A DNA stretch of 64,000 nt from Rhinopomastus cyanomelas (GCA_013400115.1 VXBP01008282.1:1109781-1173780), one strand, 5' to 3'; numbered from the stretch's first letter, positions 32,478 to 45,989 are shown. The notes: generated by a model from the sequence alone, not told the origin. A program made the numbers and translations.

Positions 32478-34875
32478 TAAATCACAAATGAGTATGAAAA
32501 TTTATGGAAAACAGGAGAGAGAGAGAGAGGAGCAGGACAGTTGCTCAAGAATAACTCTGGTTGTGCTTCTCTAGGATGGCATCTGTCAATACAACCTGGA
32601 ACCACAGAAAATTTTCTCTCTATAGTGATGGGTCACAGGTACTGTAATATCTTTGATCAACCTGTTATTTGGTTCTAAATAGTGTCTGAGAAAAGGAGCT
32701 TTACACCAAGTTATTACTATTTATGAAAACAGGCTTTAAGGTGTTGGAATCAAGCAGCTGTGGTCCACATGGAATGAAGCCTTTTTGCAATTTAGAAAAA
32801 GTAAGTTAAAGCGAGAAGGCCAGGAAATCTTAACTCTAAATTGAAGGATAATAGAAACCCAGGTTAATTTGAGAGTCAAGTATGTTTGTTAAATCTGTAT
32901 CATTAAAATAAAACCTCTAGAAAATACTTGTCAGTAATCTGAGCAGATTCCCTGGTGCTTTCTTGCCATCAGGGATGATCTGGAAAGATTATCTATGAAT
33001 GATGAAAGTAATTTTGCTTGGGTTTGCATAGTCAGCTTATATATTTCAAGCATTTGTTTTTCTAATACATAGCATAAATTGGTGCAGAATCAGAGAAAAC
33101 TAAGAGACAGGAATGTACTCAGCACATTTCTTGGGCATAGGATACATACAGAATTTTTCCTGAAGCACAGTTCTTTTTGTCAAGTTGAGTTTAAAAAGTC
33201 TCTTCTGATGGCATTTCCATCATTTCCCCCAGGAAATCGCTCCACTGGATACTGTATAATTTTGTCAGGGAACTTTTCTTACAATCAACCTAAATATTTT
33301 CTCTTTTCCTTTGGCTGATTAGCATTAGATTCCTTTCCATGGATTCCATCCCTCAGCTAGCAGTGCTACATACTATCCCTGTTCAAGTCAATGCATTGCT
33401 GTTGACTAAATCATGCAAGTGTCATCTCAAAAGAAGGATCTGAGCCAGGAAAATCCTTTGTATCTTCTACTTCCAGTAGTTAGCACCTTCGAGAGGTACA
33501 AGCTTCTTAATTTCCCTGTTTCTCAGTAATGAGGCACCAGACGCTGTATTTGAAAGAGCACCTGCCCCATCTGCTTTACAGAAAACTGTGTGAAGGGTCT
33601 GGGATGAAAATGAGGACAATACTGGTTTCCATACGCGGTTTTGCTGTTGTATAGTGCCACAAGATCTCTCTACATACATATGTATGGGTCTCAAGTGGTG
33701 CCACTTAGGTTCTCGTCATAGAGCCCAAAGGCTGAAGGTGTCTCTTGGTGCACCAAGTGTTGACAGAGCTCAAGATTTGACAGAGATTGAAATGAAGAAA
33801 GGACAGAGGGTACCTCCATTCTGTGCAGGAATTCAGTGGTGCCTCAGAGAACATTTTGAAGGCACAGAGCACACCTGTGTTTTTAGTAGGTGTCAGTTCC
33901 TACTCAGGGTTGTGCTGCCAGACTGGTCGAGCTATTAGTCTGTTCTCCAAAATTAGTGGACCCAAGATAATTACCTCTGGAGGCATACGTATACGGGACT
34001 TGAGAATGCAGATGCACAGCCTGTTTGAGGTACCCTGGGAAAAACACAGGTGAACTCATTGTATTTGTGCTCCAGATCTGATCTGTTCAGGATGCATTTG
34101 ACTCACTGTGGAAACACTACTGCCTTTAATCATATATGCAGTGTCCTTTCATCACATACCTGGAAATCCAGCAGATCACCACCTACATGGGTAAGTTAGA
34201 GGTTAAAGGCAGAAGACTGTTCCCAAAATTGGCATGACTAGCAGTATTTTTGCTTTCCTCTGTATTGACTCTTCACATCCTAATTGGTTTTACATGCTTC
34301 TTCACCTGTCAAAGACTTATCTGTGCATCTTAGTTCTGTGAAGTGACTCTTAACATGGGCTTTCTCACCTGGATGGACAATTACATCTCCAGATTTAAAC
34401 TGAATCTTACTGAATCATGAAGCATCATTTTACTAGTAATTGTTTATCTCACTCTGTTTTAGTAAACTGATACCTTCTATAGTTAAAAGCAGCACAAATG
34501 ACCCATATAAAATAAATCTATTTTAGATAAAATTTCATAGTTCTACTGCATAGCATAGCATCCCTTTTATAACTACTTGGAGAGATGCAAGGTTTATATA
34601 AAAGATGACATTTTTTACATAGCAAGGCTAAAGATGAGGTACATGAATTGACGATTAGCATTTATGACTTCCAGAGATTAAATAAAAATATAAATGTCTT
34701 TTAAGATCTAAGCAATCACTTGGAAGTCTTAATAAAATGTGTCATCAGTCTCAAATTAGATTACATATAAAGGGAAGCTACAGTTATGATATTTTCCTTG
34801 TATATGTAAAGAAGACATGAACAGAAGTGAAACAGCTGGAGAGGAAAATGAAATGTGTATTTTCTCTCAAGTGAA

Positions 34876-34933
34876 GGAATATGTAAGAGGTTCCCCTTTA
34901 TCTAGGAATATGTAAGAGGTTTCCCTTTATCTA
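34876..34933. repeat. 29-base tandem duplication
   Basis: The unit beginning GGAATATGTAAGAGGTT and ending TTTATCTA occurs at 34876-34904 and 34905-34933, differing at a C/T position. Recent local duplication. Confidence 0.9.
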
Positions 34934-37900
34934 TTTGTCTGTCTATCATATAGCAATATTAGGGCCTCCAGAGATAAAGATGAAGCTTCTTTCCTAGGAG
35001 AAAGAAATACATTTCCAAAGCTACATATAAGATTTCCCTAGAAAGAGGTGAAAGCATTCATCGTAACTAATTTTTCAAAAGCATTTCAGTGGACTTAAGA
35101 ACCATAAGGAACACAGTAATATTCTTGAGTTGGAACATTTGGGGACTAAAGGCAGAACTAATCAAGGCAGAGAAAGGAAATTTGCAAAGGCACTTTTTTT
35201 AATTGAATTTCTGTAGTTCAATCTATTAATTTTACCAATCCCTCAAAATTCTTATAATAAACATCTGAATAATCCCACTAGAATCAGTTAAACTATTAAC
35301 GTGTGTAAATGATCTGCAATCCAACATACCCCCAAACATTTTAAAAACACATCATCCACAGAAGGACATCAGTTCTGATGCTCGGGTTTGGTTGATTCCA
35401 GTAACATCTATGGCTAAGGGCAATTTTGTATTTTTATTTATTTAGGAGACAAAATAGTACTTTAAGAAGAAGCAATACTGTTGACCTTAACATGGGCTTT
35501 AGAACAATAATATATTTGTGGCAAAACCAATTTTGCTTGTGTGTGAGTCTTGGCCCTTGTTTCTCTCAGGGTTCTGCCAAGGTATTGCAGTTATTAGGAT
35601 TTTTCCTTTTTTGCACAGTTACAGGGCTACAACCTTTCTTCTCAGCAGCTAACAAAAGAGAGATGGAACTCATTTGACATCTTCTACATTATCTGCAAGT
35701 TTTTCCTTTCAAATTAGGAAGGCAGGAACATCCTGCTTAGCAGGATTTAACAAATAAGCAAACAAAACAAATTACTTGAAAGGCAAAGGAAGTCAATGAC
35801 CAGGTGGCATAGAGTTCACAGATATGTGATGACTGTCAGATAAATGTTGTGAGATTGGTGCATGAGATTGTGCCTGGCTCTGGCTCTAATGCTCAACACA
35901 GCGACTGAGGGAACACACTGAGGTGTCCTACTAGCTAGGAAATCAACCAGAAGTCAAAAGACAATGCGGAGTTTAGTTGCCTTCATCATCTCTTTAGAAA
36001 GGGTAAAGTCCAGAAAGTGTCTTCAAAACACAAATATTTAAAGCCATGTTTCCTATTGATGCTCTATGACAGTAATTTGTCAAGAATGAAAAGCAAAGAA
36101 TTGAAGGACTAAAGACTAAAGAAGGCTTGAAACGTTTATTGAGTATGTTTGGGTTCTTTTTAAAATCATCCTTGCCTTTGCAGTTGGCTAATATGGAGTC
36201 TACTGTTTCTTTCTATGGATTAAATTAGTTGTAGGACCATGGGAGTGACAGAGTTGGGTTTAAAGATCAGCTCTTGCTGCTGCAGTCTGAAACCCAAGCA
36301 GCACATACACCTGCTCAAAAGTGGGTGTGCAAGCAGTAGTATTGATTCCAGCATGGCCACTTGTGGTTTAAAATAAATTATTTCAGCAAATAAGGGAGAC
36401 AGACTACAGAATTGTCTCAGCAGAACCAAGGTATCTTCCCTTCTTTCAGAATCAGGGAACGTGAAGAATGCAGCAAACAGAAGTTTTTCTTTCAACACAT
36501 TGTTGGACATTTATGATAAATGCTAACAAGGTTGAACTAAATAGTAAGAGTCTTTTTAAAAGTCTACTGGTACATACCTGTGCTCAGTTAAGCTTTGACA
36601 GCTTGAATGAAAATTTTTGGTTTATCATCCTGGTACCTGTCCTAAATTCCTGTTCATCTCAGACAAAGCTTAAGGTTATTTCGACTTCTTTGGCACATAT
36701 GCTAATTCCTGTTCATTAACTCTTAGCTCCCTAGGTGGGGACCTCAAGGTCTGTGTGAGAAGTTACTGAATCTGTCATCTTCTAAGTGGCACAGTCCCCC
36801 TGCTGTGCTGTTATGCCACCCAAGAAAAGAATGTGTAAGATCAGATCGTGAACCATGAAAGCTCTAGTTGACTGAAGGACCAACAGGGTTGCCTGACTGT
36901 TGTCATATGGAAAATTGAATCTGGCTCTTAGTTGACTTCCCTCCTCATAATGGCCATGCTTACTATTGCTGTGGGCATCTCTACACACGCTGCTCTGCTT
37001 GCTTATAGACATTAAAGATGCCCTCTCTGCTGTGTCTGAGAGCACTTTGGGTTTTTCCTGCTTGCTTAATCCTACATACCAAAGTACAACCTCATTAAGT
37101 TAACACAGGAACGAGAGCTACTGCTCAGATTCCTCCTCATCAGCTTCATCATTATGACACAGTAAAGATACCTTTCAAAACCAATGGTCACCAATAATCT
37201 GTCACAAAATGCCTTAGTAGGTGCTGTTACCAGGTACAAGGTTACAGAAGCAACTCAAAACACTCAGTATACTTTTATCCAACTCTGTTCCCAAGGTTGT
37301 GGCTCTAAGATTGCAACTTATTCCATCAGAGACAAGTTTCACCCAAGCTAGTCTCCAATTTCAAATACATACATTTGGGTACTATGCTTTATTTTTTCCC
37401 CTTTTTCTGGAAGAAGATAAAACCTCCTAATGCACATCTGATAGCCAGCAATAGATTAGAAAACTATCATACTCATTACTCTCAAGCTTGCTTGCAAACA
37501 GGTAGCTGCAAAGATCACAAACTACATGTGACACCCTGCTTGCCATCCTCAGGCTGTCTCAGCATTGTGCTGTGCCATTGAAATGAAAATGGAAAAAGAT
37601 AACTTGATCAGAAAAGCAGTGACCCATAAACCCCTACCTTAACAGGCTGAAATTGAAGGAATGAGCTGGCAGGAACAGGACAAAGTATGGCAGTTTGTAA
37701 GATGCATCCCAGCTCTTGGTCATGAGTGACTCAAAAGAACAATGTACCGCAGCTGTGTCCCATTTGTATCATTTACCAAATAATAAAGTGCTGGGGGAAC
37801 AAAACTGATTAATCACCCCACATTCATCTGGCCCTTTTGAAGCAGCAAATGAATAGGGAATACTTATGCATCTTGGGCTGGTAACTTCTGAACACACCAA

Positions 37901-37987
37901 GAATCTTCCTGTGGGCCTGCCTGTGAAGCATGGGAGAGAGCATGTTAAGGGTCCTGACACTTCATGTTTTTATAACATGGATTGAAG

Positions 37988-38004
37988 GTCCTGTCTGACA
38001 GGAC
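37988..38004. repeat. Palindrome with one-base centre
   Basis: GTCCTGTC, T, GACAGGAC: eight-base perfect arms. The core CTGTCTGACAG contains TGACAG-type homeodomain half-sites. It lies 37 bases before a CR1 insertion. Confidence 0.7.
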
Positions 38005-38040
38005 ATCGCTTCCTAAACTGCTGTTGGGCACACAAAGAGA

Positions 38041-38822
38041 TCACAGAATCACAGAACATTAGGCTCTGTGTGTGACTCTCTCAAGAGTGTCCTTCTTGAG
38101 CTGAGGGGTACAGAACTGGACACAATATTCCAGATACAGTCTCATCAGGGCAGAATAGAGGGAGAGGAGAACCTCTCTCGATCTACTAACCACCTCCATT
38201 CTAATCCAAGATGCCGTGGACCTTCTTGGCCACAAGAACACATTGCTGGCTCATGGTCATCCTGCTGCCCACCAGGACCCCCAGGTCCCTTTCTCCTGTG
38301 CTGATCTCCAACCTGTACTGGTACCTGGAGTTGCTCTGCCCATGTTATAGTTCATTAAATTTCTTCCTGCTCAGGTCACCAGCCCGTCCAGGTCTCGCTG
38401 AATGGCACCACAGCCTGGTGGTGTGCCAGCCACTCCTCCCAGCTTTGTGTCATCAGCAAACTTGCTGATAGTGCACCCTAATTCCTCATCCAAATCCTTC
38501 ATTAATAGATTGAATAGTACTGGTCCCAATACCGACCCTTGCAGGACTCCACCAGATACAGGCCTCCAAATCTGTCCCACTGACCACCACTTTCTGACTT
38601 CTATCCTGGAACCAGTTCATGATTCACCACACTACCCGATCACACGGGTCATTTTGGCTGTGAGGGTTCTGTGGCAGACTGTGTCAAATGCCTTACTGAA
38701 GTCAAGACAGACCACATCTAGTGCTTTGCCATCATCTATCCACCTGGTAGTGTCCTCATAAAAAACTATCAGGTTGGCCATGCATGAATTCCCTTTGGTG
38801 AAGCCATGCTGACTGCCCCTTT
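38041..38822 (-). mobile_element. Longest CR1 stretch, tail fused to ORF2 region
   Basis: About 780 bases in reverse orientation. The left end is a CR1 terminus (ATCACAGAATCACAGAACAT, TAG). It jumps at once into the ORF2 body (GTGTCCTTCTTGAGCTGAGG, then CAGAACTGGACACAATATTC), so the 3' UTR and the ORF2 C-terminus have been deleted. It then continues without a break up through the reverse-transcriptase region to the GGCCATGCATGAATTCCCTT block near 38795. The copy is 5' truncated near 38822. Confidence 0.92.
38371..38822 (-). pseudogene. CR1 ORF2 reverse-transcriptase remnant
   Basis: Conceptual translation on the minus strand gives conserved reverse-transcriptase blocks of CR1 ORF2, the protein that copies CR1 RNA at the nicked target. 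In order: QHGFTKGNSCMANLI, LDFSKAFDTV at about 38683-38700, then GVLQGSVLGPVLFN near 38550, and the catalytic FADDTKLGG at about 38449-38460. The blocks fall in two reading frames with intervening stops, and the endonuclease domain is absent, so the copy is dead. The FADD aspartates are retained. Confidence 0.9.
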
Positions 38823-38982
38823 TTTCTTTGATATGCCTAGAAACAGCACCAAGGACAAGTATGCCTACAAACAAGCACTCTGTAGACTGCAATAAAGTTA
38901 TCCACAAGGTCATGTGTTTAATTTGTGTTCTGGGTCCAAATTCCATGCACTTCAGACCTAGTATTTCCTCTAAATATATCTT

Positions 38983-39581
38983 TAGTCTTGGTTTCATCCC
39001 ACTTGCCAACTAAGCACCACAAAGCCACAGCTGCTCACTCACTCACTCCTTCCTCTGCCAATCCCATGGTAGGACGGGGAGAAAAATTGGGGGGAAAAAG
39101 ATAAAAGTTGTGGCTGAAGTAAGAACAGCTTAATAATTTCAATAAAATATTAGTATAATAATTATTAGTAATAATGATAGTAGTAAAACAGGATAACTAA
39201 AGATTAGATAAATAATAGCTATGAAGAACAAGTAATGCACAGTGCACTCCCTTTTCACCTGCTAACCAATGTCTAGACAGACCCCAGGCAGCAACAGGCT
39301 CTGCCTGGCAGCTCCAACAGATTATATACTGAGCATGACTTCCTACAGTGTGGAATACTCCTTTGGCTAGTTTGCCTGGCCACGTTCCCTCCCAGCCTCT
39401 CGTGCAGCTCCTTGCTGGCAGAGCACAGGAAATGGCTAGTCCTTAGTTTAGGGTAAATGCTACTCAGCAACAACTAAAACATCCCTGAATTATTGACAAT
39501 GTTTTCAGCACCAAACCGAAACACAGCAACACACTAGCTACTATGAAGAAAATTAACTCTACCCCAGCCAAAAGCAGCACA
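38983..39581 (-). mobile_element. Solo LTR of an avian endogenous retrovirus
   Basis: About 600 bases, the reverse complement of a common avian LTR. In the LTR's own direction it starts TGTGCTGCTTTTGGCTGGGG (at 39581), carries a TATA-like CAGTATATAATC (near 39320-39331), a TTATTA/ATTATTA-rich stretch (39130-39195), and ends near GGGATGAAACCAAGACTA. No gag, pol or env sequence adjoins it, and no clear target-site duplication was seen, so it is an old solo LTR formed by LTR-LTR recombination. The family is recognised from memory of avian repeats; no family name is assigned. Confidence 0.78.
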
Positions 39582-39916
39582 GCTTGATAAAGGTTACTTA
39601 ATCTTCTTCTGTTCTCTAACTCAAAACATCATATGGATTTTTAAAAGACCAGTGATCATTAAATGCCTGATAAAGAAGACTGATAGGCATTTTTGAAGAG
39701 GAGCCAGTCCCTGTGTGTCCTGGGTTCTTACTCCTTCCCTTTGTCTTCCACAAAATTGATACCCTTCCTTTTAAGAGTGCTCTGGAGATGCCAAACCAGA
39801 GGCAGGTTTAGGTATGTAACATTTGCCTAGAACACCACGTTGGCTCAAATAACAGGTTTCAAACTCTGCTTCTTTGGCAAAAGTAGCAAAACAGTCTGTT
39901 AATCTCTGCCTCCTAC

Positions 39917-39982
39917 CTGCACATTCAGAAAATGTCAATATGGCCCGTGGAATAGTCATCAAAACACACATCTCAGCTGGTC
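39917..39982 (-). other. Exon-like segment, symmetric phase (unproven)
   Basis: On the minus strand a pyrimidine-rich acceptor (TTTCCCTTTCCACTGTTAAAG) precedes 66 bases open in one frame, ending at a strong donor TGCAG/GTAGGA. The segment would start and end in the same phase, so it could be skipped or included without a frame change. It encodes PAEMCVLMTIPRAILTFSEC. I recognise no family. It lies 335 bases from the solo LTR. Treat as a pseudo-exon unless transcripts support it. Confidence 0.2.
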
Positions 39983-42562
39983 CTTTAACAGTGGAAAGGG
40001 AAATCACTGCACTTTGTGTCTCAGATCCTCTCATAGGCTCAGATGTATAGTTTTATCTTTAGCATTAGTGAACTAACATCAGTTAACTGAGAAGTACTGA
40101 GCTCATTCTGAGTCACTTCTGCCAGCCTCTCTGAATTCTGTTCAGCAAGTCCCCACCTATTTTTTTAGAAACATTACAGACCCCAGAATAGGAAGATGAG
40201 ACTGCAAAGATGATGTGATGCATGTAAAATAAACTTCCTTTTCTCCCCTAGCCTTTTTCTTCTTTTCCAACTTGGATTCAATGTGTTTCTTCCCAAAGTT
40301 TCCTTTGATGCAAGAGGCAGGAGGAAGTGCCCTGGAATTTTGAATTCATCAGCAGCACTGCAGCCAGGACCTGGGTTCTGTTGGATTACAGCAGCTCCTA
40401 TGCACAGTAAATTACCAGGACACATAAAGAACAAAACTCCAGTCCCACGGGCCTAGTAGAAAACTCTACTCACATCCTGGATTTGCAAAATGCAACACTG
40501 GGTGACCAGCCAGTGAGGTCCTGCATCCCAAGAGATGTGGAGTATGCCACATGCCAGCCCCACAGTTTCTGGAGGGAGTTAGCTCCCTTCCAGCATGTTG
40601 TCTGACCTGTTCTCAGGCTGTCTACTGAGCTCCTGCTCCTGCTCCAGCTGCTGCATTGAGTCAGCCGAGCACCTTTCTCATGTGGTGACCACCCATTTGG
40701 TTACTATCTTGATGACTGTCCTCTTGTTGACCTGATCACCCCTGCTAGATTTAAGTCTGGACTGCATTTTGGCTGCTAAAGCCTACACTTGACTTCTCAG
40801 AGACAAAAAATAGCCACTCGAAGTGTCTCAACAAGGTTGAACTGAGGCAAAACATCCAGGATATTTTAACCTTTATATCTTTTGTCTCAGTCCAGCCAAA
40901 CCCTGTGAGTAACCACAAAGGGAAGTGAAAATTACCCACCAGTCACAAAGCTTTCTGGAAAAAGAGTAGAGATATTTCCATAGCTTTTCATAAAACATAG
41001 CTGGGAAAAAATAGCTAGGAGAATAAAAAAGAAACAAAACCGTCCCTCAGGTTTTCTTTGTATCACACACAGAAAAGTCAAAACAAACAAAAGTGTGCAA
41101 TTTTTGGTTTTCCCTTAACCGGTCACCTATAAACTACCATTTTAGTTTTAATCCTCTTCTGTTTAAACAGCAGACCTATTTTTATGGAGTACTTCTGTTG
41201 GCAATTTTCCTCCAAGTGCTTTGAATGTGTTCATAATAAGAGCGTTAGTTTAGTGATTGCTGCACTAATGTGATGTAAGGAATGAAAAGAATGATTCATT
41301 TCTTATTCTAAAGCTTTAAATACAAATTAACACCAAAAAAAAAAAAAACCACTAATCTTCTTTCGGGGGGGATTTAGATGTTACAGTATTACACAGACTA
41401 CTTAAAAGCAATAAAAGAAATAACCTTAGAAAATTAAGCAAAATGAATTTTCAATTAGTTTCAGAAGCGACGACAAAAGCATTTTGAAAGGAAAGAGTAA
41501 AATGCAACTTTGTTCAGTATAAATTGAAATTGCCTTTTGTGCTTAATATAGTTCACTTATAATTAGCTGAAGATTTTGTTCTGGTTTGAAACAAAGTTCC
41601 ATCTTGAGATTACTATGTACTGTGTACACAGAACTTTTATCAAGAAAGGCTGGTGCTGCAGGGTTTGCTTTGACAGCCTTTATCATGGCTTTATAGAAAT
41701 GGAAAGTGAAAGAACACAGCTGGTTTTAACAATGGGGCATGCTCAACATTAGACCAAAACACATTAGATATTGCAAAATATTGCACATTATATTTATAGC
41801 TCCATACAAGTTTTTGAAATTCATGCTGATGCTGCTCTAATCCAGCTTCTTAGAACAATCTGTCCCCTAATGATGGAATTAGATTTCACTTTCAGAAACT
41901 GCTTTTTAAACCAATGGTAGGAGGTTGGATTCAGAGCAGTGATAACAACATAATGAATGTAAGCATATCCCAAAACCTCTTTGTGGTGTGATTTGAAGGT
42001 CTCTCTAAGACTCTGGAATTACATTTCCAGCACTCTGTTTGTCATTATGCTTTAACTGGTTTTGAAAATGCCATGCTGAGAACTTCCTGGCATCCAGCCA
42101 CGAGGTCCTTTGAATTATGCTCCTAGTGAAAACATTGAGAATGAGATTCCCCAAATGTATTTAAACAGCAGGTCCAACATTTAAGCATCACTGAAAGCTT
42201 CAGAAACCCCACTCATTGCTTCATCATCCTTGAATAATCTAAACGTCATAAATTCTGATAAACATATGCAAGGTCACTTAAATCTTGAGGCCTTCAACTA
42301 GCACAACACAAAAACCTTTGCAAATAGATTAATGAGTCATTTTTGGTTTGTTTTGGGACATGGTGATATCTCTATCTACTTAGAGAACACCACACCAAAG
42401 ACAGCAGCAAAAGGCTGTTTTTTTCCAGTAGGCTGCTGGTTACAGCCTTCATGAAGTGTATGAGAAACTGAGAATCTAATTTCAGCTCTTCCTGCTCAGG
42501 AGACAATTTCAACACAGATCTACCTTCTATGGAACCTTCTATAATAATTCTATTATTATGGA

Positions 42563-42587
42563 ATTAAGAATATTATATATTCTTAAT
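42563..42587. repeat. Perfect 10-base-arm palindrome, AT-rich
   Basis: ATTAAGAATA, spacer TTATA, TATTCTTAAT. Flanked by further ATAATA/TATTAT words (42541-42600). Cruciform-prone. Confidence 0.8.
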
Positions 42588-45500
42588 ATAATAAAATAGA
42601 GAGACTGGTTCATAGAAGATAGTGGCTGCATGGCACTAAATCAGAAGCTTTGAAGTAGATCAGTGCATGAAGTGGTTTAAGCAGTACTCTAGAGATCACT
42701 AAATTCGGTTAAATACTCAAATTTAAAAGATTCTGTTCTTTATTTTATGAACCCATCTGGCTTATGCATTTATTTTTCTGTAAGGCTGAAGTAAAAAATG
42801 AAAGGCTATACCCTCATCTGTGAGAAGGGTCATTTAAGTATGAATTGTCCCCTGAGAACACTTGGACAAAGGACGTGATGAAAATGGTAGATCAAGAAGA
42901 TATTTCAGTCTCTGAGAATAATTCTGTTTTCATTCCCTTCTTTTTCTCTGCTCTTCCCTCTCTTTTCCAAAACCTTTGAGAAGAACTGCATTAGACCTCT
43001 GACATGGCAGAAAGGAACTGTCGCTTCACGAAGACAGATGACAGTCTCTACAGTTTGCATATCCCAACAGAAAAATCATTCTCAGGCCCCTGGAGGAAAT
43101 TAGAAATGATAGGAACAGGATTTGGAGCTCATCAGTCTGTTTACACATAAAATAATGGCAAAGAAAATTGCTGCTAACATGTCTGTAGATGTGTAGCACT
43201 CAGCACTGGAAAATCACAGACCAAGCTTATGGTAAGAAACCTAGCAACACTTTATTTCAAATGTTCTAGATTAGATAACTCTATAGAACATGGAAAAGGT
43301 TGAGCTAGAAACGTCTCTTGTATTGGAAGGTGTGATTCAGTTTGATCATATCTGCTGGTATTGATCCTTCATCACTTTTTGTAGCAAGATGTAAGTATGG
43401 CTAATGCCCAGAAAGATAGTGAAACCTTCCTTCTCCCTCTGCATGCTAAGGGCTGATCCCTTCTACTGCCCCTGTAGAAACCTCCTGAGAAGAGTCCCCA
43501 ACCTATCCCATGCCCCACACCATGCCTTATCTTGGCAAGGAGGATGCCAGCTGGTCCAGGCCAAAAATATGCCAATTGGTTAAATAATGTGGATGTTGTG
43601 GGTTGTATGAGAGTGCCAGAACTCAAGCTCTGAATAATTGAATTGATTGGTATAGATTTAACCATTGCTTATGTAGGAGACAACGGATAGTGCTGCTCCT
43701 GATTTACTATAGAACTGAAAACATATTGATACCTAATGTGGAACAGGTTGTCCTTTACGATGTTTGGAATAGATTGCAATCTGCTGCTGCAAAATCAAAC
43801 TCACTCCAGATTGAATATTTTGATCTCATTGTCTGTAATTAAAAAAAAAAAAGCAGAGAAAATAATTTTCAGTTAAAAATTTTGATTATACTCCTGTTTA
43901 TCAGTATTTTTGGTTATACTTGAGTCAAGTTTTGATTCCGTTATTGTGAGCTTGAAAATAAACAACAGCTGAGACTGAAATAACAAGATTAATATTTATA
44001 AATGCTATAAAATATTTTTGTCTCAGCAGCATCCTGAATGCTATTTCAATAATAAAAAAAAAATCCTGTGGCTTTAATAATAAAATGGTGAGGATTTTCT
44101 GTGTGTCAGGAATATGTAGCATAGCCAACCCATGGAACGTCATCATCATGTGCTCCAGTTTGATTCCACTGACATTAGCAACTCAGATGATCTGGTAGGC
44201 AGTTTGGTGAGCTCCTGTGAAAGTTGTACAAGGATGAGTAGTGAAATTCTGTTGATATAATTGGTTTGACAAAGGACTTTTAATAATGAATTATTACATA
44301 AATATTTTAACCTATTTAGTGTTAGCACCACTCTTGTATTTGAGAAGTACAAATGCTGGATGTCAAGTTATTTGATAGACTGTGAAGACATAAATAATGG
44401 GTACTTAAAATGCTTTGAGTTTCAGATCAAAAAATTTCACTATTGAGATAGCCAGGATATCCCTCTAGTTGCATGAGATCGTTAGGCATGCACTTGTTTT
44501 ACTTTTGATTCCATATTAGGGGATGTAGTGTACACATGGTGGCATATGAAAGCTTGAAAGGATCGTAAATCTCATGGTTTCTGTTGCCATAATAAATAAA
44601 TTCCGTTTATAAATGAAGGAGAAGTGTATTACTTCTGTGTTTGCTTAACCCAGCTCTGGGAAATTGGGTGTCAACAATCGAAAATGTTCAATATGAGAAG
44701 TCTTGAAAGCTGGATATTCAGAGTAGCCAAGCTCTGTAGTTCATACCTACAGTCTCCTTTCTGCAGTTTACGCCTGATGCTGTGCTTTGAGGACTGCTTG
44801 GTAAAAATGGGAATTGGCTTATTCCATGTACTGTGTGGAATCTGTTTATTTCCACTTTACTCTGTTTCTGCACACAGTAATACCTAGCAATGTGAAGATA
44901 GGAGACGATGCATCTCTAGCTGCATTAGTTCGTCATGTGTTACTGAAGTTCAGAAGGACAAAATGTGTTTTTACTTCTCTCTTTTTCTAAAGACTGGTTG
45001 TATTTGGCACAGCCAGTATGCTGAACTGTGTCATTTGGGTCTAGTACTTCACATTTAGAAATGCAAAATCACAGCCCTACTAATCCTCAGGGTTGACTTG
45101 GCAGTAACTTTGTTGTTGTTCTGCATAAAAATGAGCATCACTTACTCACTGATTGTGGGAACAAAACAATTTATTTTCCCTGGATTCTGTTCTTTGTTTT
45201 CTTGTCTCAACTTGCTGGAGAAAACATATGCATTACAAATCAGGCTGGTGACACATTCTAAACGAATGTATGTTGCAAATAAGTTATTACACAGCCATTT
45301 CACTTCTTTGTCAAGCGTATCCTTTCAGAGTGTTGTTCTAGATCCTGTAAGATTCATTTCTGGCTCAAGCATTTATGAAAACCAAAGCAAAGCATAAGAA
45401 ATAGTTAATCACTCTAATATCAGGGGTCTACTTCACAGAAAGCAAGAAACAGAGATGCACCACACTGTTGACACAGTCAGATGTAAATCTGATGAAGGCA

Positions 45501-45989
45501 GACGTGGCATTTTATAACAATCTTGATTGGATTGGGGTTGTACCTAAAGGCCTCTCTCCCTGCTTTGGAGATAACAGTACATGTCTGAGATATTTTGTGT
45601 CTGGATAATGACATTCTATCCTAATCAAGCAAAAAATTGTATTTGAAGTGTGACTGTGGTAGAACAGAGCGGAACAGTAACAGCAATTAAAAAGATTGAC
45701 ATGAGGAGAAATTGCAGCAACCTTTAGCGCGCATCAGAAAGCATTCCTACAAGTTTCCTATCAGAGAAAATGAGGGGTATATCTGTTCTTCTTGTTTCCT
45801 AACAGCTGGGTCTACAAGCGTGGCTCAGGATTGTGAACGTGAAGACATACCCACCAAGAAAGGTCACAAAACACTCTTGCAAGTCAGTGTAGTTGTCAGG
45901 TACATGATGATGTTGTCATTTAATGATACAAGGACATACGAAGCTTGAAGTTCAAAACATCAAGCAATCACTATACACAAAGGATCTGA

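Larger units (their letters stand above)
32478..38040. other. Repeat-poor unique DNA, about 5.5 kb
   Basis: No CR1 or LTR recognised. Contains a short GA run (about 32514-32532), a 29-base tandem duplication (34876-34933) and a 17-base near-perfect palindrome just before the next CR1 (37988-38004). A possible but weak exon-like segment sits at 34141-34189 (+) before a TGG/GTAAGT donor. No gene can be supported. Confidence 0.45.
39582..45989. other. Repeat-poor AT-rich DNA, about 6.4 kb
   Basis: No mobile element recognised. Contains an A14 run (41335-41348), another A run near 43840, and a palindrome at 42563-42587. Exon-like segments are noted at 39917-39982 (minus) and 45806-45899 (plus; acceptor TTGTTTCCTAACAG, donor CAG/GTACAT, one open frame, two CpGs). 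No gene can be supported. Confidence 0.45.

Noticed and set aside
34141..34189. Possible exon before an ACATGG/GTAAGT donor
   Set aside because: Acceptor pyrimidine tract is weak and two frames are open, so there is no coding signal to choose from.
38402..38761. 119-codon plus-strand open frame
   Set aside because: Antisense shadow of the CR1 reverse-transcriptase region.
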